From Flavobacterium sp. JAS (GTDB taxonomy: Bacteria > Bacteroidota > Bacteroidia > Flavobacteriales > Flavobacteriaceae): a DNA stretch of 64,000 bases. The notes under the pieces were generated by a model. It was not told the DNA's origin and did no database searches. It saw only the letters and a list, made by a program, of their open reading frames with translations. A program made the translations under genes and the position numbers. The stretch covers positions 1 through 64,000 of the forward strand of contig NZ_JAJMOX010000004.1 in the NCBI RefSeq assembly GCF_020991455.1, written 5' to 3'. Of the stretch, positions 45,404 to 54,936 are shown one piece after another (position 1 is the stretch's first letter; every line of letters starts with the position of its first letter).

Positions 45404-46721
45404 TTTTAGTAATAATTATAGGTTTTCTAGGTTCAGCCGGTTTGTTATCATTCGAATTATTAGCTTTATTCGATTGATTTGGCTTATTATTATTCGGCTT
45501 ATTTCCTTTGTTCGGATTTCCTCCTGCAGGTTTATTTGGATTTTGATTTCCCTGTGGTTTAGCCGGAGTTGCCACAACCGCTGCTTCTCCATTTGGTTTG
45601 CGTTTGCGATTTGGTTTTTTCTTTCTTTTTGGCTGATCAAAACGAGTTAAGCTCTCCTGACCCATTGCATTATTAAAGTCCTTTTCAGGCTCTGAAGTAA
45701 TTTCAATTGCAAAATCTTCTAATGAAGAAACTTTGTTTTTCAACTTATTTTCGGCAATAATTTCTTTTACCTGGTCAATTTTCAAAACATGCCAGTTTGC
45801 GAAGTTATTCGTGTAAGCAAACCACATTAATCCTTTAAAAATATCTTGTTTTTGACATACTGCATCTCCTTTTTCGGTCACTAATTTAGTGTCATAATCC
45901 GGAAAATCTTTCAGCGCATCCATGTAAGTGTCTAGCTCATAATTCAAGCAACACTTTAATTTACCACATTGTCCGGCAAGTTTTTGAGGATTTAGCGAAA
46001 GCTGTTGGTAACGCGCAGCCGATGTATTGACACTTCTAAAATCTGTCAACCAGGTCGAACAGCAAAGTTCACGTCCGCAAGAACCAATTCCGCCTAAACG
46101 AGCAGCTTCCTGACGAAAACCAACTTGTTTCATCTCTACTCTTGTGCTAAATTCTTTTGCGAAATCTTTAATTAAAAGTCTAAAATCGACTCTGTCATTT
46201 GCGGTGTAGTAAAAAGTCGCTTTTGATCCGTCTCCCTGAAATTCAATATCAGAAATTTTCATTTCCAATTTATGCTGAATTGCTAATTCACGCGCACGAA
46301 CTTTCATTGGTTCTTCACGATCACGTGCTACAGACCAGATATCGATATCTTTTTGAGATGCTTTTCGGTAAATTTTAGGAACTTCGTTACTTTCGTGATT
46401 AACACCTTTTTTCTTCATTTGAATTTTTACCAATTCTCCTGTCAAAGTAACAATTCCAATATCATGTCCTGGTGATGCAACAGTTGCTACAATATCACCA
46501 ATACTTAAAGTTAATTTCTCTGAATTTCTAAAAAATTCCTTACGTCCGTTTTTAAAACGAACCTCAACACAATCAAAAATTGCCTCTCCATTGGACGGAC
46601 TCATGTTCGCGAGCCAGTCAAAAACCGTCAATTTATTGCAGCTATCGGTGCCGCAAGTCCCATTATTTTTACAACCTTTTGGTGCGCCACCATCTGAGGT
46701 TGAACAACTTGTACATGCCAT
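45387..46721 (-). CDS. ricT: RicT / PSP1-family Fe-S protein (YaaT-like)
   Basis: 444 residues from the ATG at 46721 (MACTSCSTSDGG); the upstream frame begins only at a TTG. The PSP1 core (about 60-320) contains the cysteine-rich signature CGRELCCSTWL and CGKLKCCLNYE near 225-275, plus extra N-terminal cysteines. In Bacillus the RicAFT complex carries 4Fe-4S clusters and affects RNase Y processing; partners RicA/RicF are not seen here. The C-terminal 70 residues are a low-complexity Lys/Asn/Pro tail (KPNNNKPNQSNKAN), probably disordered. Confidence 0.9.
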   Translation of the reverse strand: MACTSCSTSDGGAPKGCKNNGTCGTDSCNKLTVFDWLANMSPSNGEAIFDCVEVRFKNGRKEFFRNSEKLTLSIGDIVATVASPGHDIGIVTLTGELVKIQMKKKGVNHESNEVPKIYRKASQKDIDIWSVARDREEPMKVRARELAIQHKLEMKISDIEFQGDGSKATFYYTANDRVDFRLLIKDFAKEFSTRVEMKQVGFRQEAARLGGIGSCGRELCCSTWLTDFRSVNTSAARYQQLSLNPQKLAGQCGKLKCCLNYELDTYMDALKDFPDYDTKLVTEKGDAVCQKQDIFKGLMWFAYTNNFANWHVLKIDQVKEIIAENKLKNKVSSLEDFAIEITSEPEKDFNNAMGQESLTRFDQPKRKKKPNRKRKPNGEAAVVATPAKPQGNQNPNKPAGGNPNKGNKPNNNKPNQSNKANNSNDNKPAEPRKPIIITKNENKK

Positions 46722-46835
46722 AATTATATATGTAGTGTTGCAAAAAAGCAACTTAAGTTCATAAACGTTTGATCGGTAAAGATAGTACTTTTTTTAGTTT
46801 GCTTTTTAACGATTAAAACTAAAGGGTTGTTAAAT

Positions 46836-46874
46836 AAAAAAAGCCCATTTTGTTTAACACAAAATAGGCTTTTT
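46836..46874 (-). terminator. Terminator of trhO
   Basis: AAAAAGCCCATTTTGT pairs with ACAAAATAGGCTTTTT (one mismatch); T-rich on the minus strand, 21 nt beyond the stop. Confidence 0.85.
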
Positions 46875-46894
46875 ATAATATATTTTTAGATGAA

Positions 46895-48253
46895 TTATCC
46901 TAAAATTTTATATAATTTATCTGACAACCTAATTCTAAATGGAACCTCAAAAGTAACTTTATCTCCAATTTTAGCTGTAGTGGTTTCAGCTCCGTCGACA
47001 ACCATCTTATCTAAAACCAATTCCTGATTACCTGTAGTTGGTCCCGAAATTAAGATTTTATCACCAATGGTTAACTCTTGGTTTTCAATAGTAAATTGCC
47101 CAACTTGTGCTTTCACATAATAATGTTCTGCTTTTCCAAGAAGTACTTTTTTTACTTTTATTTTCTGGCGAATATCTGCAGGTTTTTCGGAAGTAGCTAA
47201 AGCAGTATTTGGTAATTCTCCTGAATGTTTGAATCTTAAATTTTCAGATTTTCCTTTTCTGAAAACTTTATTTCCAACTTGTTTTCCGGTTCTCAAACGA
47301 ACTTGGTCAACTAAAGGCATGTGAACAATTTCAAGACATTCTGTAGAACAGCAGTTTTCCATTGCAGCTTTACATTCATCACATTGAATAAACAACAAAT
47401 GGCAACCATCATTTTCACAATTGGTATGATTGTCACATGGTTTTCCGCATTGGTGACATTGCGAGATAATATCATCCGTGATTCTTTCGCCAAGACGATT
47501 ATCAAACACAAAGTTTTTTCCGATGAATTTACTTTCTAAACCTTCAGCTTCAATTTGTTTGGCGTAATTGATAATTCCGCCTTCTAATTGATAAACATTT
47601 TTAAAACCTTGGTGTTTAAAATATGCACTTGCTTTCTCACAACGAATTCCTCCGGTGCAATACATAACAAGGTTTTTATCTTCTTTGTGATTTTGAAGCT
47701 GATCATTGATGATCGGTAAACTTTCTCTAAAAGTTTCAACATCCGGAGTAATTGCACCTTTAAAATGTCCGACTTCACTTTCGTAATGATTTCTAAAATC
47801 AACTACAATAGTATTTGGATTGTCAAGAATTTCGTTGAATTCCTTGGCTTTCAAGTGAACGCCTATGTTGGTAACATCAAAAGTTTCGTCGTTAAGACCG
47901 TCGGCAACGATTTTATCACGAACTTTAATGGTTAATTTTAAAAATGAATGATCATCATGTTCTACAGCTTCATTCAATCGTATGCCTTTCATGAAATCAT
48001 AAACTTCAAGAGTTGCTCTAAAAACCTCCAGATTTTCTTCAGGAATACTCATTTGAGCATTTATTCCTTCGGTGGCAACATAAATTCGGCCTAAAGCATC
48101 GAGCTTATTCCAGGCTAAAAATAAATCATCGCGAAATTTTTTGGGATCTTGAATTTTGGCATACGCATAGAAAGACAACGTTAGTCGTTGTTTACCGGCA
48201 TCATCTATCATGATGGCTCTTTCTTCTGCGCTTAAAGTGTTGTACAGTTGCAT
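46895..48253 (-). CDS. trhO: tRNA uridine(34) hydroxylase TrhO (rhodanese-related, YceA/UPF0176)
   Basis: A 452-residue enzyme; TrhO forms 5-hydroxyuridine at the tRNA wobble position. N-terminal ferredoxin-like domain (about 25-115), rhodanese domain (about 145-240) with active-site C199-T-G-G-I-R-C205, then a Cys-rich zinc-binding-like segment (about 265-310: CHQCGKPC, CENDGC, CDEC, CC). A C-terminal extension with a beta-barrel-like domain covers about 365-452, longer than the roughly 350-residue E. coli protein. Monocistronic with a good promoter. Confidence 0.9.
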   Translation of the reverse strand: MQLYNTLSAEERAIMIDDAGKQRLTLSFYAYAKIQDPKKFRDDLFLAWNKLDALGRIYVATEGINAQMSIPEENLEVFRATLEVYDFMKGIRLNEAVEHDDHSFLKLTIKVRDKIVADGLNDETFDVTNIGVHLKAKEFNEILDNPNTIVVDFRNHYESEVGHFKGAITPDVETFRESLPIINDQLQNHKEDKNLVMYCTGGIRCEKASAYFKHQGFKNVYQLEGGIINYAKQIEAEGLESKFIGKNFVFDNRLGERITDDIISQCHQCGKPCDNHTNCENDGCHLLFIQCDECKAAMENCCSTECLEIVHMPLVDQVRLRTGKQVGNKVFRKGKSENLRFKHSGELPNTALATSEKPADIRQKIKVKKVLLGKAEHYYVKAQVGQFTIENQELTIGDKILISGPTTGNQELVLDKMVVDGAETTTAKIGDKVTFEVPFRIRLSDKLYKILG

Positions 48254-48320
48254 GCTATAAACTAATTTAAGTTGAGAAATAAATATGTAGTGAATTCTAT
48301 TTTCCTAGTGAATTCGGGCG

Positions 48321-48350
48321 CAAAGGTAAGCCTTTATATTCAATTTCAAA
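48321..48350 (-). promoter_or_regulatory. Promoter of trhO
   Basis: On the minus strand TTTG (48350-48347) and TACCTTTG (48328-48321) are separated by 18 nt, a full match to the Flavobacterium consensus. Leader of about 60 nt. Confidence 0.65.
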
Positions 48351-48551
48351 GCAGACAAAAGTTAAACTCTGTTAATTATGTAAGAAAATGAATCTAATAT
48401 TACTTTATCTCTCACAAATTCACGAGAATGGTTAAAACTGAACCTACATCGCTTAAAACAACAATAAAACCTTACAAAGTCAAAAAACAATACCTGTTTA
48501 ACAGACTGTTACAAAAATTCAGTATATTTATGTTAACTAATTTTAACATTT

Positions 48552-49706
48552 ATGCTTATGAATGCTTTAAAACTACCAAAATTCCTCCTTCCCCTTATCT
48601 TAATTTTGACAATTTTTATTTCCTGCAAAAAAGAACAAAAGCAAGCACCTCCACCCATACAGGCACCTTTTGTTGTGGTTAAAACTGAAGATGTCCCTAT
48701 CTATAAAGACTTTGCGGGACAGACTTTTGGAGATTTAGACATTGAGTTAATCGCCCGAGTAGACGGAATATTGACCGGAGTGTATTTTAAAGAAGGTCAA
48801 AAAGTCAAAAAAGGACAACTACTTTATACCATTGATCCATTGGAATATGAAACGAAAGTCGAGCAGGCGCGCGGACAAGTTGCTGTAGCTCAAAGTAGTT
48901 TAGTAAATGCTAATGAAGAATTAAAAAGAATTCGTCCGCTTGCCGATATGAATGCTGTAAGTAAAAGAGAATTAGATGCCGCTGTTGCGAAAGACAAAGC
49001 TGCAAGGTCTAATTATGCCAGTATGCAGGCAAGTTTAAAAAATCAAGAAATAGAAAGAGGTTATTGCAATATAAAATCGCCAATAGATGGCGTCATCGGA
49101 CTTTCGAATGCAAGATTAGGAGATTATATCACCAAAATAGGCAATGCTTCAAAATTAAACATGGTTTCGAAACTGGAAAAAGTACGCGTACAATTTACAG
49201 TGAGTGAATCTGATTTTCTAAAATACCAGAAAAGCACTAAACAAGGTGAAAAAATCACAGATCTTCAATTAATATTATCCGACGGAAGTATTCATCCTCA
49301 AAAAGGGACTCTTAATTTTTCTGATACTAAGATAGACCCCACAACCGGAACCGTAACAATTGAAGCTCAATTTCCAAATCCTGACGGAACTTTACGCTCA
49401 GGACAATTTGGAAAAGTTCGCGTTCTTATCCGTACAGCAAAAAATGCAATCGTAATTCCCCAAAAAGCTGTTACTGAAATTCAGGGACTTTTTCAGGTTT
49501 CTATAATTGATGATAAAAACACGATTCAAAACCGAATGGTCGAAGTGGGTCAGAAAACAGGTGTTGACTGGATTATTACAAAAGGATTAAAACCTAATGA
49601 AAAAGTAGCCATAATTGGTAATCAGTTTATTCAGCCCGGATCAACTGTCGCCCCAGTTCCTTATGTAGCCGATAAAAAACAGATTGCATCATCTCAAAAC
49701 GACTAA
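48552..49706 (+). CDS. RND efflux membrane-fusion lipoprotein (AcrA/MexA type)
   Basis: A 384-residue periplasmic adaptor joining inner-membrane pump and outer-membrane channel. The signal peptide ends in a lipobox (FISC, cysteine near residue 25). A lipoyl domain (VDGILTGVYFKEGQKVKKGQLLYTIDP), an alpha-hairpin (about 95-160), the second lipoyl half (IKSPIDGVIGLSNARLGDYI), and beta-barrel and membrane-proximal domains follow. An alternative ATG is at 48558. First gene of a three-gene operon; the next starts 3 nt downstream. Confidence 0.92.
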   Translation: MLMNALKLPKFLLPLILILTIFISCKKEQKQAPPPIQAPFVVVKTEDVPIYKDFAGQTFGDLDIELIARVDGILTGVYFKEGQKVKKGQLLYTIDPLEYETKVEQARGQVAVAQSSLVNANEELKRIRPLADMNAVSKRELDAAVAKDKAARSNYASMQASLKNQEIERGYCNIKSPIDGVIGLSNARLGDYITKIGNASKLNMVSKLEKVRVQFTVSESDFLKYQKSTKQGEKITDLQLILSDGSIHPQKGTLNFSDTKIDPTTGTVTIEAQFPNPDGTLRSGQFGKVRVLIRTAKNAIVIPQKAVTEIQGLFQVSIIDDKNTIQNRMVEVGQKTGVDWIITKGLKPNEKVAIIGNQFIQPGSTVAPVPYVADKKQIASSQND

Positions 49707-49709
49707 ATT

Positions 49710-52700
49710 ATGGATAATTTTTTTGTAAGAAGACCGATAGTCGCCATCGTGCTATCTGTATTTATCGTTATTATTGGAGGACTTTCTATACTCGGAACTC
49801 CTATTGCGCAATATCCCGAAATTGCTCCACCTCTCGTACAAGTTTCAACCAGTTATAGAGGTGCAAACGCTTTAAATGTGGAACAAGCTGTTGCTACACC
49901 AATCGAACAAAAGGTAAACGGGGTTGAAAACATGCTCTACATGCAATCGACCAATACCGGTGACGGAAGTATGACACTTAATATTACATTTGATATGGGA
50001 ACTGATTTGGATATTGCCACAATGCTTACCCAAAACAGAGTAAACGAAGCAACCAATAAACTCCCAAACGATGTTAAAACTACGGGGGTTACGACCAAAA
50101 AGTCACTTTCGATGCCTTTGCTGATTATATCTTTGTACTCTCCCGACAAAACATTCGATAATAACTTCCTGACCAATTATGCCAACATCAATATTGTCGA
50201 TGCATTGGCCCGTATTAAAGGAGTTGGAGAAGTTACGCTCTATGGAGGAAGTAATTATGCAATGCGAATTTGGGTCAAGCCCGATATCATGTCCAAATAC
50301 AATCTTACGGTTCCCGATATTATTCAGGCGATTAAAGAACAAAATGCGATTTCGCCCGGAGGAAAATTCGGAGCACCACCCGCAACAGACAACAACGAGT
50401 TTACGTATAATGTAACCCTAAAAGATCGCCTCGTAAATCCAGAAGATTTTGAAAATATCATTCTAAAATCAAACATCAACAACCAACAAGTTCGCTTGAA
50501 AGATGTTGGAACCGTAACTTTAGGAACCGAAAGTTATGCTTCAGTTGCAAGACTAAACGGAAGTCCGGCAGGAACCATCGGGATTAAACAAATGCCGGGT
50601 TCTAATGCTTTGGAAGTTGCTGATAATGTCAAAAAAACCATCGCACAATTAAGCAAACGTTTTCCTCAGGATTTAAAATATAGTGTTTCATTAGATACAA
50701 CTTTAGCTATTTCTGAAGGAATTAACGAAATCATGCACACACTATTCGAAGCCATTATACTGGTAATTATAGTAGTTTTTATCTTTTTGCAAAACTGGCG
50801 CGCAACGCTGATTCCATTAGTAACCGTTCCTGTTTCTTTAATTGGAGTTTTCATGCTTTTCCCATTATTAGGCTTTTCGGTAAACGTACTTTCGCTTTTA
50901 GGATTAGTACTCGCCATTGGTATTGTTGTCGATGATGCAATTGTCGTCGTTGAGGCCGTAATGCATCATATCGAGCAAGGCATGTCACCAAAAGAAGCCA
51001 CAAACCAAGCGATGAAAGAAGTTTCAGGTCCCGTAATTGCCATTGCGATTGTACTTACAGCCGTATTTATTCCGGTTGCCTTAACACCCGGAATTACGGG
51101 ACGACTCTATCAGCAATTTGCCATTACGATCGCCATCTCGGTAATATTCTCCGCTTTAAGCGCCTTAACTTTAAGTCCCGCTTTATGTTCGTTGTTATTG
51201 AAACCGAATCAGGAAGCAAAAGGCTGGCTCGGGAAATTCTTTGCCGCTTTTAATCGAAAATTTTCAATTTTTACAGATAAATACACCGGTTTCTCAGGTT
51301 ATTTAATCAAGAAAATGGCACGAAGTTTTATTTTTATCGGAATTCTGATTGGAGCTATTATTCTCTTAGGAGGAAAAATTCCGGGTGGATTCGTTCCCGA
51401 AGAAGATCAGGGTTACATGTTTGTGAATATTGAATTGCCTGGTGCTTCGTCATTGGAAAGAACCAACAAAGTCATCCAGAAAATCGAGCATATTTTAGCT
51501 AAAAATGATGGAGTTGAATATTATACTTCTGTTGCCGGATTTAGTTTGATTAAAAACTCGGTGGCAACCAATAATGGATTTTTCTTTGTTGCTTTGAAAG
51601 AATGGAAAGAACGCAAACAAGATGTTTATCAGATTCTAAAGGAAGTAAACGGGAAAGTAGTTTTTGGAATTCCCGAAGCTACCGTCTTTGCTTTTGGCCC
51701 TCCGCCAATTACCGGAATTGGTAACGCCGCCGGATTCTCGATGATGCTTCAGGACAAAGAAGGAAATACGCCTCAGTATCTTTTCGAAAACGCACAACGC
51801 TTTATGGCCGAAGCCAAAAAGCAACCCGAAATAGGAACCATCCGAACAACCTTTAATCCTAATGTGCCACAAATTAGTTTAGATATCGATCGGGAAAAAG
51901 TCACAGAACTTGGCCTTTCCTTATCAGATGTAAATCTCGCTATTGGTGCCAGTTTGGGAGGTCAATACATTAATGAGTTTAACAAATTTGGACGTCAATA
52001 CATTGTATTACTTCAGGCAGATCCGAGTTTTACGGTAAATCCCGAAGACATTAATAAGATTTTTGTTCGAAGTAAAAGCAACAAAATGATTCCGATTTCG
52101 AGTATTGCTACTATTCGAAAAGAAAGCGGACCCGAATTTACAACCCGATTTAATCTGTATCGGGCTGCAGAAATTGGAGGAACACCCGCTCCTGGATTTA
52201 CTTCGGCGCAAGCCATGAATGCTTTACAGGAAACTGCCGAAAAAACTTTGCCAGCAGCAATGAGTTACGAATGGGCAAATATGAGTTATCAGGAAAAGCA
52301 AGCCGAAGGAAAAGGAAACACAGTGTTCTTAATGGCTTTACTTTTTGTATTTTTAATTCTTGCCGCACAATATGAAAGTTGGAAACTTCCTTTTAGTGTA
52401 CTACTAGGAACGCCTTTTGCCGTTTTTGGAGCCTTCTTAGGATTATACATTTGTCGATTCTTTAGTCCGGATTATGTTAATAATGTCTTTGCCCAAATTG
52501 GTCTCGTAATGCTTATTGGTCTCGCCGCCAAAAACGCCATTTTGATTGTAGAATTTGCCAAAGAACAATATGAAAAAGGAATGCCGGTTAAAGAAGCTGC
52601 TTTATACGCTGCCAAACTTCGTTTTCGTCCTATCTTAATGACTGCTTTTGCTTTTATCCTCGGAGTTGTACCGCTTTTAACAGCAAGTGGAGCCGGAGCA

Positions 52701-52856
52701 CAAGCCAGAAAAGTTATGGGATTAACCGTTTTTAGCGGTATGCTCGTCGCCACCATTTTAGGAGTATGTTTGATTCCGGTGTTATTTGTATTTATTGAAA
52801 GTTTTGGGAAAAAACCTTCAGAGGAAATTGATGAAACTAAAAAGGAGGAACCATGA
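49710..52856 (+). CDS. RND efflux inner-membrane pump (AcrB/HAE1 family)
   Basis: A 1048-residue proton-driven drug exporter. It starts with MDNFFVRRPIVAIVLSVFIV, has two groups of membrane helices with large periplasmic porter loops, the proton-relay pair D408-D409 (GIVVDDAIVVVEAVMHH) in TM4, and a conserved Lys in AKNAILIVEFAKEQYEKG near 938. Full length for the HAE1 family. Substrates probably include hydrophobic antibiotics, dyes or detergents. It sits between the adaptor and the outer-membrane channel gene (ATGA overlap at 52853). Confidence 0.96.
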   Translation: MDNFFVRRPIVAIVLSVFIVIIGGLSILGTPIAQYPEIAPPLVQVSTSYRGANALNVEQAVATPIEQKVNGVENMLYMQSTNTGDGSMTLNITFDMGTDLDIATMLTQNRVNEATNKLPNDVKTTGVTTKKSLSMPLLIISLYSPDKTFDNNFLTNYANINIVDALARIKGVGEVTLYGGSNYAMRIWVKPDIMSKYNLTVPDIIQAIKEQNAISPGGKFGAPPATDNNEFTYNVTLKDRLVNPEDFENIILKSNINNQQVRLKDVGTVTLGTESYASVARLNGSPAGTIGIKQMPGSNALEVADNVKKTIAQLSKRFPQDLKYSVSLDTTLAISEGINEIMHTLFEAIILVIIVVFIFLQNWRATLIPLVTVPVSLIGVFMLFPLLGFSVNVLSLLGLVLAIGIVVDDAIVVVEAVMHHIEQGMSPKEATNQAMKEVSGPVIAIAIVLTAVFIPVALTPGITGRLYQQFAITIAISVIFSALSALTLSPALCSLLLKPNQEAKGWLGKFFAAFNRKFSIFTDKYTGFSGYLIKKMARSFIFIGILIGAIILLGGKIPGGFVPEEDQGYMFVNIELPGASSLERTNKVIQKIEHILAKNDGVEYYTSVAGFSLIKNSVATNNGFFFVALKEWKERKQDVYQILKEVNGKVVFGIPEATVFAFGPPPITGIGNAAGFSMMLQDKEGNTPQYLFENAQRFMAEAKKQPEIGTIRTTFNPNVPQISLDIDREKVTELGLSLSDVNLAIGASLGGQYINEFNKFGRQYIVLLQADPSFTVNPEDINKIFVRSKSNKMIPISSIATIRKESGPEFTTRFNLYRAAEIGGTPAPGFTSAQAMNALQETAEKTLPAAMSYEWANMSYQEKQAEGKGNTVFLMALLFVFLILAAQYESWKLPFSVLLGTPFAVFGAFLGLYICRFFSPDYVNNVFAQIGLVMLIGLAAKNAILIVEFAKEQYEKGMPVKEAALYAAKLRFRPILMTAFAFILGVVPLLTASGAGAQARKVMGLTVFSGMLVATILGVCLIPVLFVFIESFGKKPSEEIDETKKEEP

Positions 52857-54217
52857 AAAATCTAAAATTAGTCTTAGCAGTACTTTTGATAGCCATTTTT
52901 CCTTTTGGATGTATGGTTGGACCAAAATACGTGCAACCCGAACAACCTAAACAGGAAAGTTTTCTGCATGGAGATCATACTACTGACACAACAAATACGG
53001 TACGAACCATAAAATGGTCAACGATATTTAATGATCCTGTTTTAATTGGATTAATAGAAAAAGGGCTTCAAAACAACTTCGATTTAAAGATCGCTATTGC
53101 GCGATTAGAGCAGGCACGTGCTAATCTGGGAATTGCTAAAGCCGATTTATATCCTGCATTTCAATATTCTGGACAAATAAATAGTGCCGAAACGTTTGCA
53201 CAGCCAAATTCTGCATTTGCAAATATGTCATGGGAATTAGACTTTTGGGGGAAATACCGCCATCAGAATAAAGCACTTCAAAACGAACTTTTGGCAACAG
53301 ATGAAGCCCGAAAAGTGGTGCTTTCAAACATTGTCAGTAATATTGCCACTTCGTATTTTGAATTGCGAGATTTTGACAATCAGTTAGAAATAACCATTCA
53401 TACATTAGAAACCAGACAAAAGGCATACGACATTATAAACGAACGTTTTAAAAGTGGTTATGTTGCCGAATTAGATAAAGTTCAAATCGAACAGCAAGTA
53501 GCAATTGCCGAGGCTAATATTCCGGCTATTAAAAGGCAAATTACCGCACTCGAAAATTCGATTTCTATTTTAATCGGACAAGTTCCCCAACCTATAGAAA
53601 GAGGAAAAACCAATAGCGAATTATTGATTCTAACGACTTTTCCAACTTCAGTTCCGTCAGCTTTGCTTGAAAATCGACCTGATGTAAAAGCCACTGAGCT
53701 TTTGTACCGATCAGCAAACGAAAGAATTGGTGTTGCTCAAGCCATGCGTTATCCGTCTTTTAATATCGCAGCGCTTGCCGGTTTTACAAGTATTATGGTA
53801 GCAGATTTATTTAACGATGCTTCTTATTTGCAAAACGTTGGTGCCGGAGTAACGGGTCCAATTTTCAATTTCGGAAAAAACAAACGTCGTGTTGAAGTCA
53901 ATCGTCAAATTGCCGAAGAGCGCAAACTAAACTTCCAAAAAACTTATTTAATAGCAATTTCTGAAGTAGAAAATTCACTTCAAAACGTTGCGATGTATAA
54001 AGAAGAATGGATCGCAAGAAACAAACAAGTTGTAGCTGCTCAAACCAATTACGATTTATCAAACGCCAGATATTACAATGGTTACGTTTCGTATCTGGAA
54101 GTTCTCGATGCACAAAGATCTTTGTTTGAAGCGCAACTTAGTCTTTCTCAATTAACTCAAAAACAATTAACCTCAATGATCCAATTGTATAAAGCACTTG
54201 GCGGAGGGTGGAATTAG
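52853..54217 (+). CDS. Outer-membrane efflux channel lipoprotein (TolC/NodT family)
   Basis: A 454-residue OprM-like channel. Lipobox near residues 17-20 (FGCMVGPKYVQPE), followed by two structural repeats each with a helical tunnel and a beta-strand pair (LIEKGLQNNFDLKIAIARLEQARANLG; LLENRPDVKATELLYRSANERIGVAQA). It completes a tripartite pump with the two preceding genes and overlaps the pump gene by 4 nt. The operon ends at a terminator-centred repeat. Confidence 0.94.
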   Translation: MKNLKLVLAVLLIAIFPFGCMVGPKYVQPEQPKQESFLHGDHTTDTTNTVRTIKWSTIFNDPVLIGLIEKGLQNNFDLKIAIARLEQARANLGIAKADLYPAFQYSGQINSAETFAQPNSAFANMSWELDFWGKYRHQNKALQNELLATDEARKVVLSNIVSNIATSYFELRDFDNQLEITIHTLETRQKAYDIINERFKSGYVAELDKVQIEQQVAIAEANIPAIKRQITALENSISILIGQVPQPIERGKTNSELLILTTFPTSVPSALLENRPDVKATELLYRSANERIGVAQAMRYPSFNIAALAGFTSIMVADLFNDASYLQNVGAGVTGPIFNFGKNKRRVEVNRQIAEERKLNFQKTYLIAISEVENSLQNVAMYKEEWIARNKQVVAAQTNYDLSNARYYNGYVSYLEVLDAQRSLFEAQLSLSQLTQKQLTSMIQLYKALGGGWN

Positions 54218-54225
54218 TCTTTTTT

Positions 54226-54356
54226 GAGGTTCAAAGGTTCAGAGTGACAAAGGTTCAAAGGCTTTAATAACAAACTAAAGTAAAAACAAAAAAGCACTAT
54301 TTTCATAGTGCTTTTTTAATCTTTGTACCTCTGTACCTTTGCTTCTTTGAACCTAA
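54226..54356. repeat. Terminator-centred inverted array of 8-nt units
   Basis: The left arm 54226-54265 reads in exact 8-nt register with units such as GAGGTTCA, AAGGTTCA and GAGTGACA. The right arm 54321-54356 is the complement. The central hairpin (54288-54317) has the same stem as the one at 16686. Occupies the whole gap between two convergent genes. Confidence 0.85.
54288..54317. terminator. Bidirectional terminator
   Basis: AAAAAAGCACTAT pairs with ATAGTGCTTTTTT around TTTC. It serves the RND operon and, on the minus strand, the bacilliredoxin gene. Confidence 0.88.
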
Positions 54357-54767
54357 TTAGCAGAATTCATTAAACGCATCTTGCAAGTTCTCAGCAATTA
54401 GTTCCGCTGGACGACCTTCGATGTGGTGACGCTCTAACATGTGAACCAATTCTCCGTTTTTGAACAAAGCCATAGATGGCGATGATGGAGGAAAAGGAAA
54501 CATGTGTTGTCTTGCAGCATCAACAGCTTCTTTGTCAACACCTGCAAAAACAGTGATTAAGTGATCTGGTTTTTTAGCTCCTTCTAAACTCATTTTTGCT
54601 CCCGGACGTGCATTTCTTGCAGCACAGCCACAAACAGAGTTTACAACAACTAAAGTGGTACCTTCGGCTTTGATAGCATTCTCTACAGCTTCGGCACTAT
54701 GTAAATCTTGAAAACCTGCAGCAGTAAGTTCTGCTTGCATTGGTTTTACCATTTCTTCTGGATACAT
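54357..54767 (-). CDS. Bacilliredoxin (BrxA/BrxB, YphP/YqiW family)
   Basis: A 136-residue thioredoxin-fold protein with the unusual CGC active site (C46-G-C48 in [13 protein letters not shown]), the hallmark of bacilliredoxins, which reduce bacillithiol-mixed disulfides. Further landmarks are [20 protein letters not shown] and [19 protein letters not shown]. Flavobacteria are reported to make bacillithiol, so the function fits. Monocistronic. Confidence 0.92.
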   Translation of the reverse strand: MYPEEMVKPMQAELTAAGFQDLHSAEAVENAIKAEGTTLVVVNSVCGCAARNARPGAKMSLEGAKKPDHLITVFAGVDKEAVDAARQHMFPFPPSSPSMALFKNGELVHMLERHHIEGRPAELIAENLQDAFNEFC

Positions 54768-54936
54768 ATTTTTATTTTTTAAATTTTACTTTCGAACTGC
54801 AAAGTTACAAAGTTTACTCGCAACTACTTAATTTGAAGTATAAAGTTTTATTATAGTACCATAAAAGCTTTTAAATAGAACATAATAGTCTAAAATTATG
54901 TCCTTTTACTATTTTAATAAATAGAATTCTCAATAA

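Noticed and set aside
45342..45650. Plus-strand open frame opposite the ricT tail
   Set aside because: An antisense image of the low-complexity Lys/Asn/Pro tail of RicT.
48428..48682. Plus-strand open frame of 84 codons before the RND adaptor
   Set aside because: Overlaps the adaptor signal peptide in another frame; the adaptor frame has the clear lipoprotein signal.
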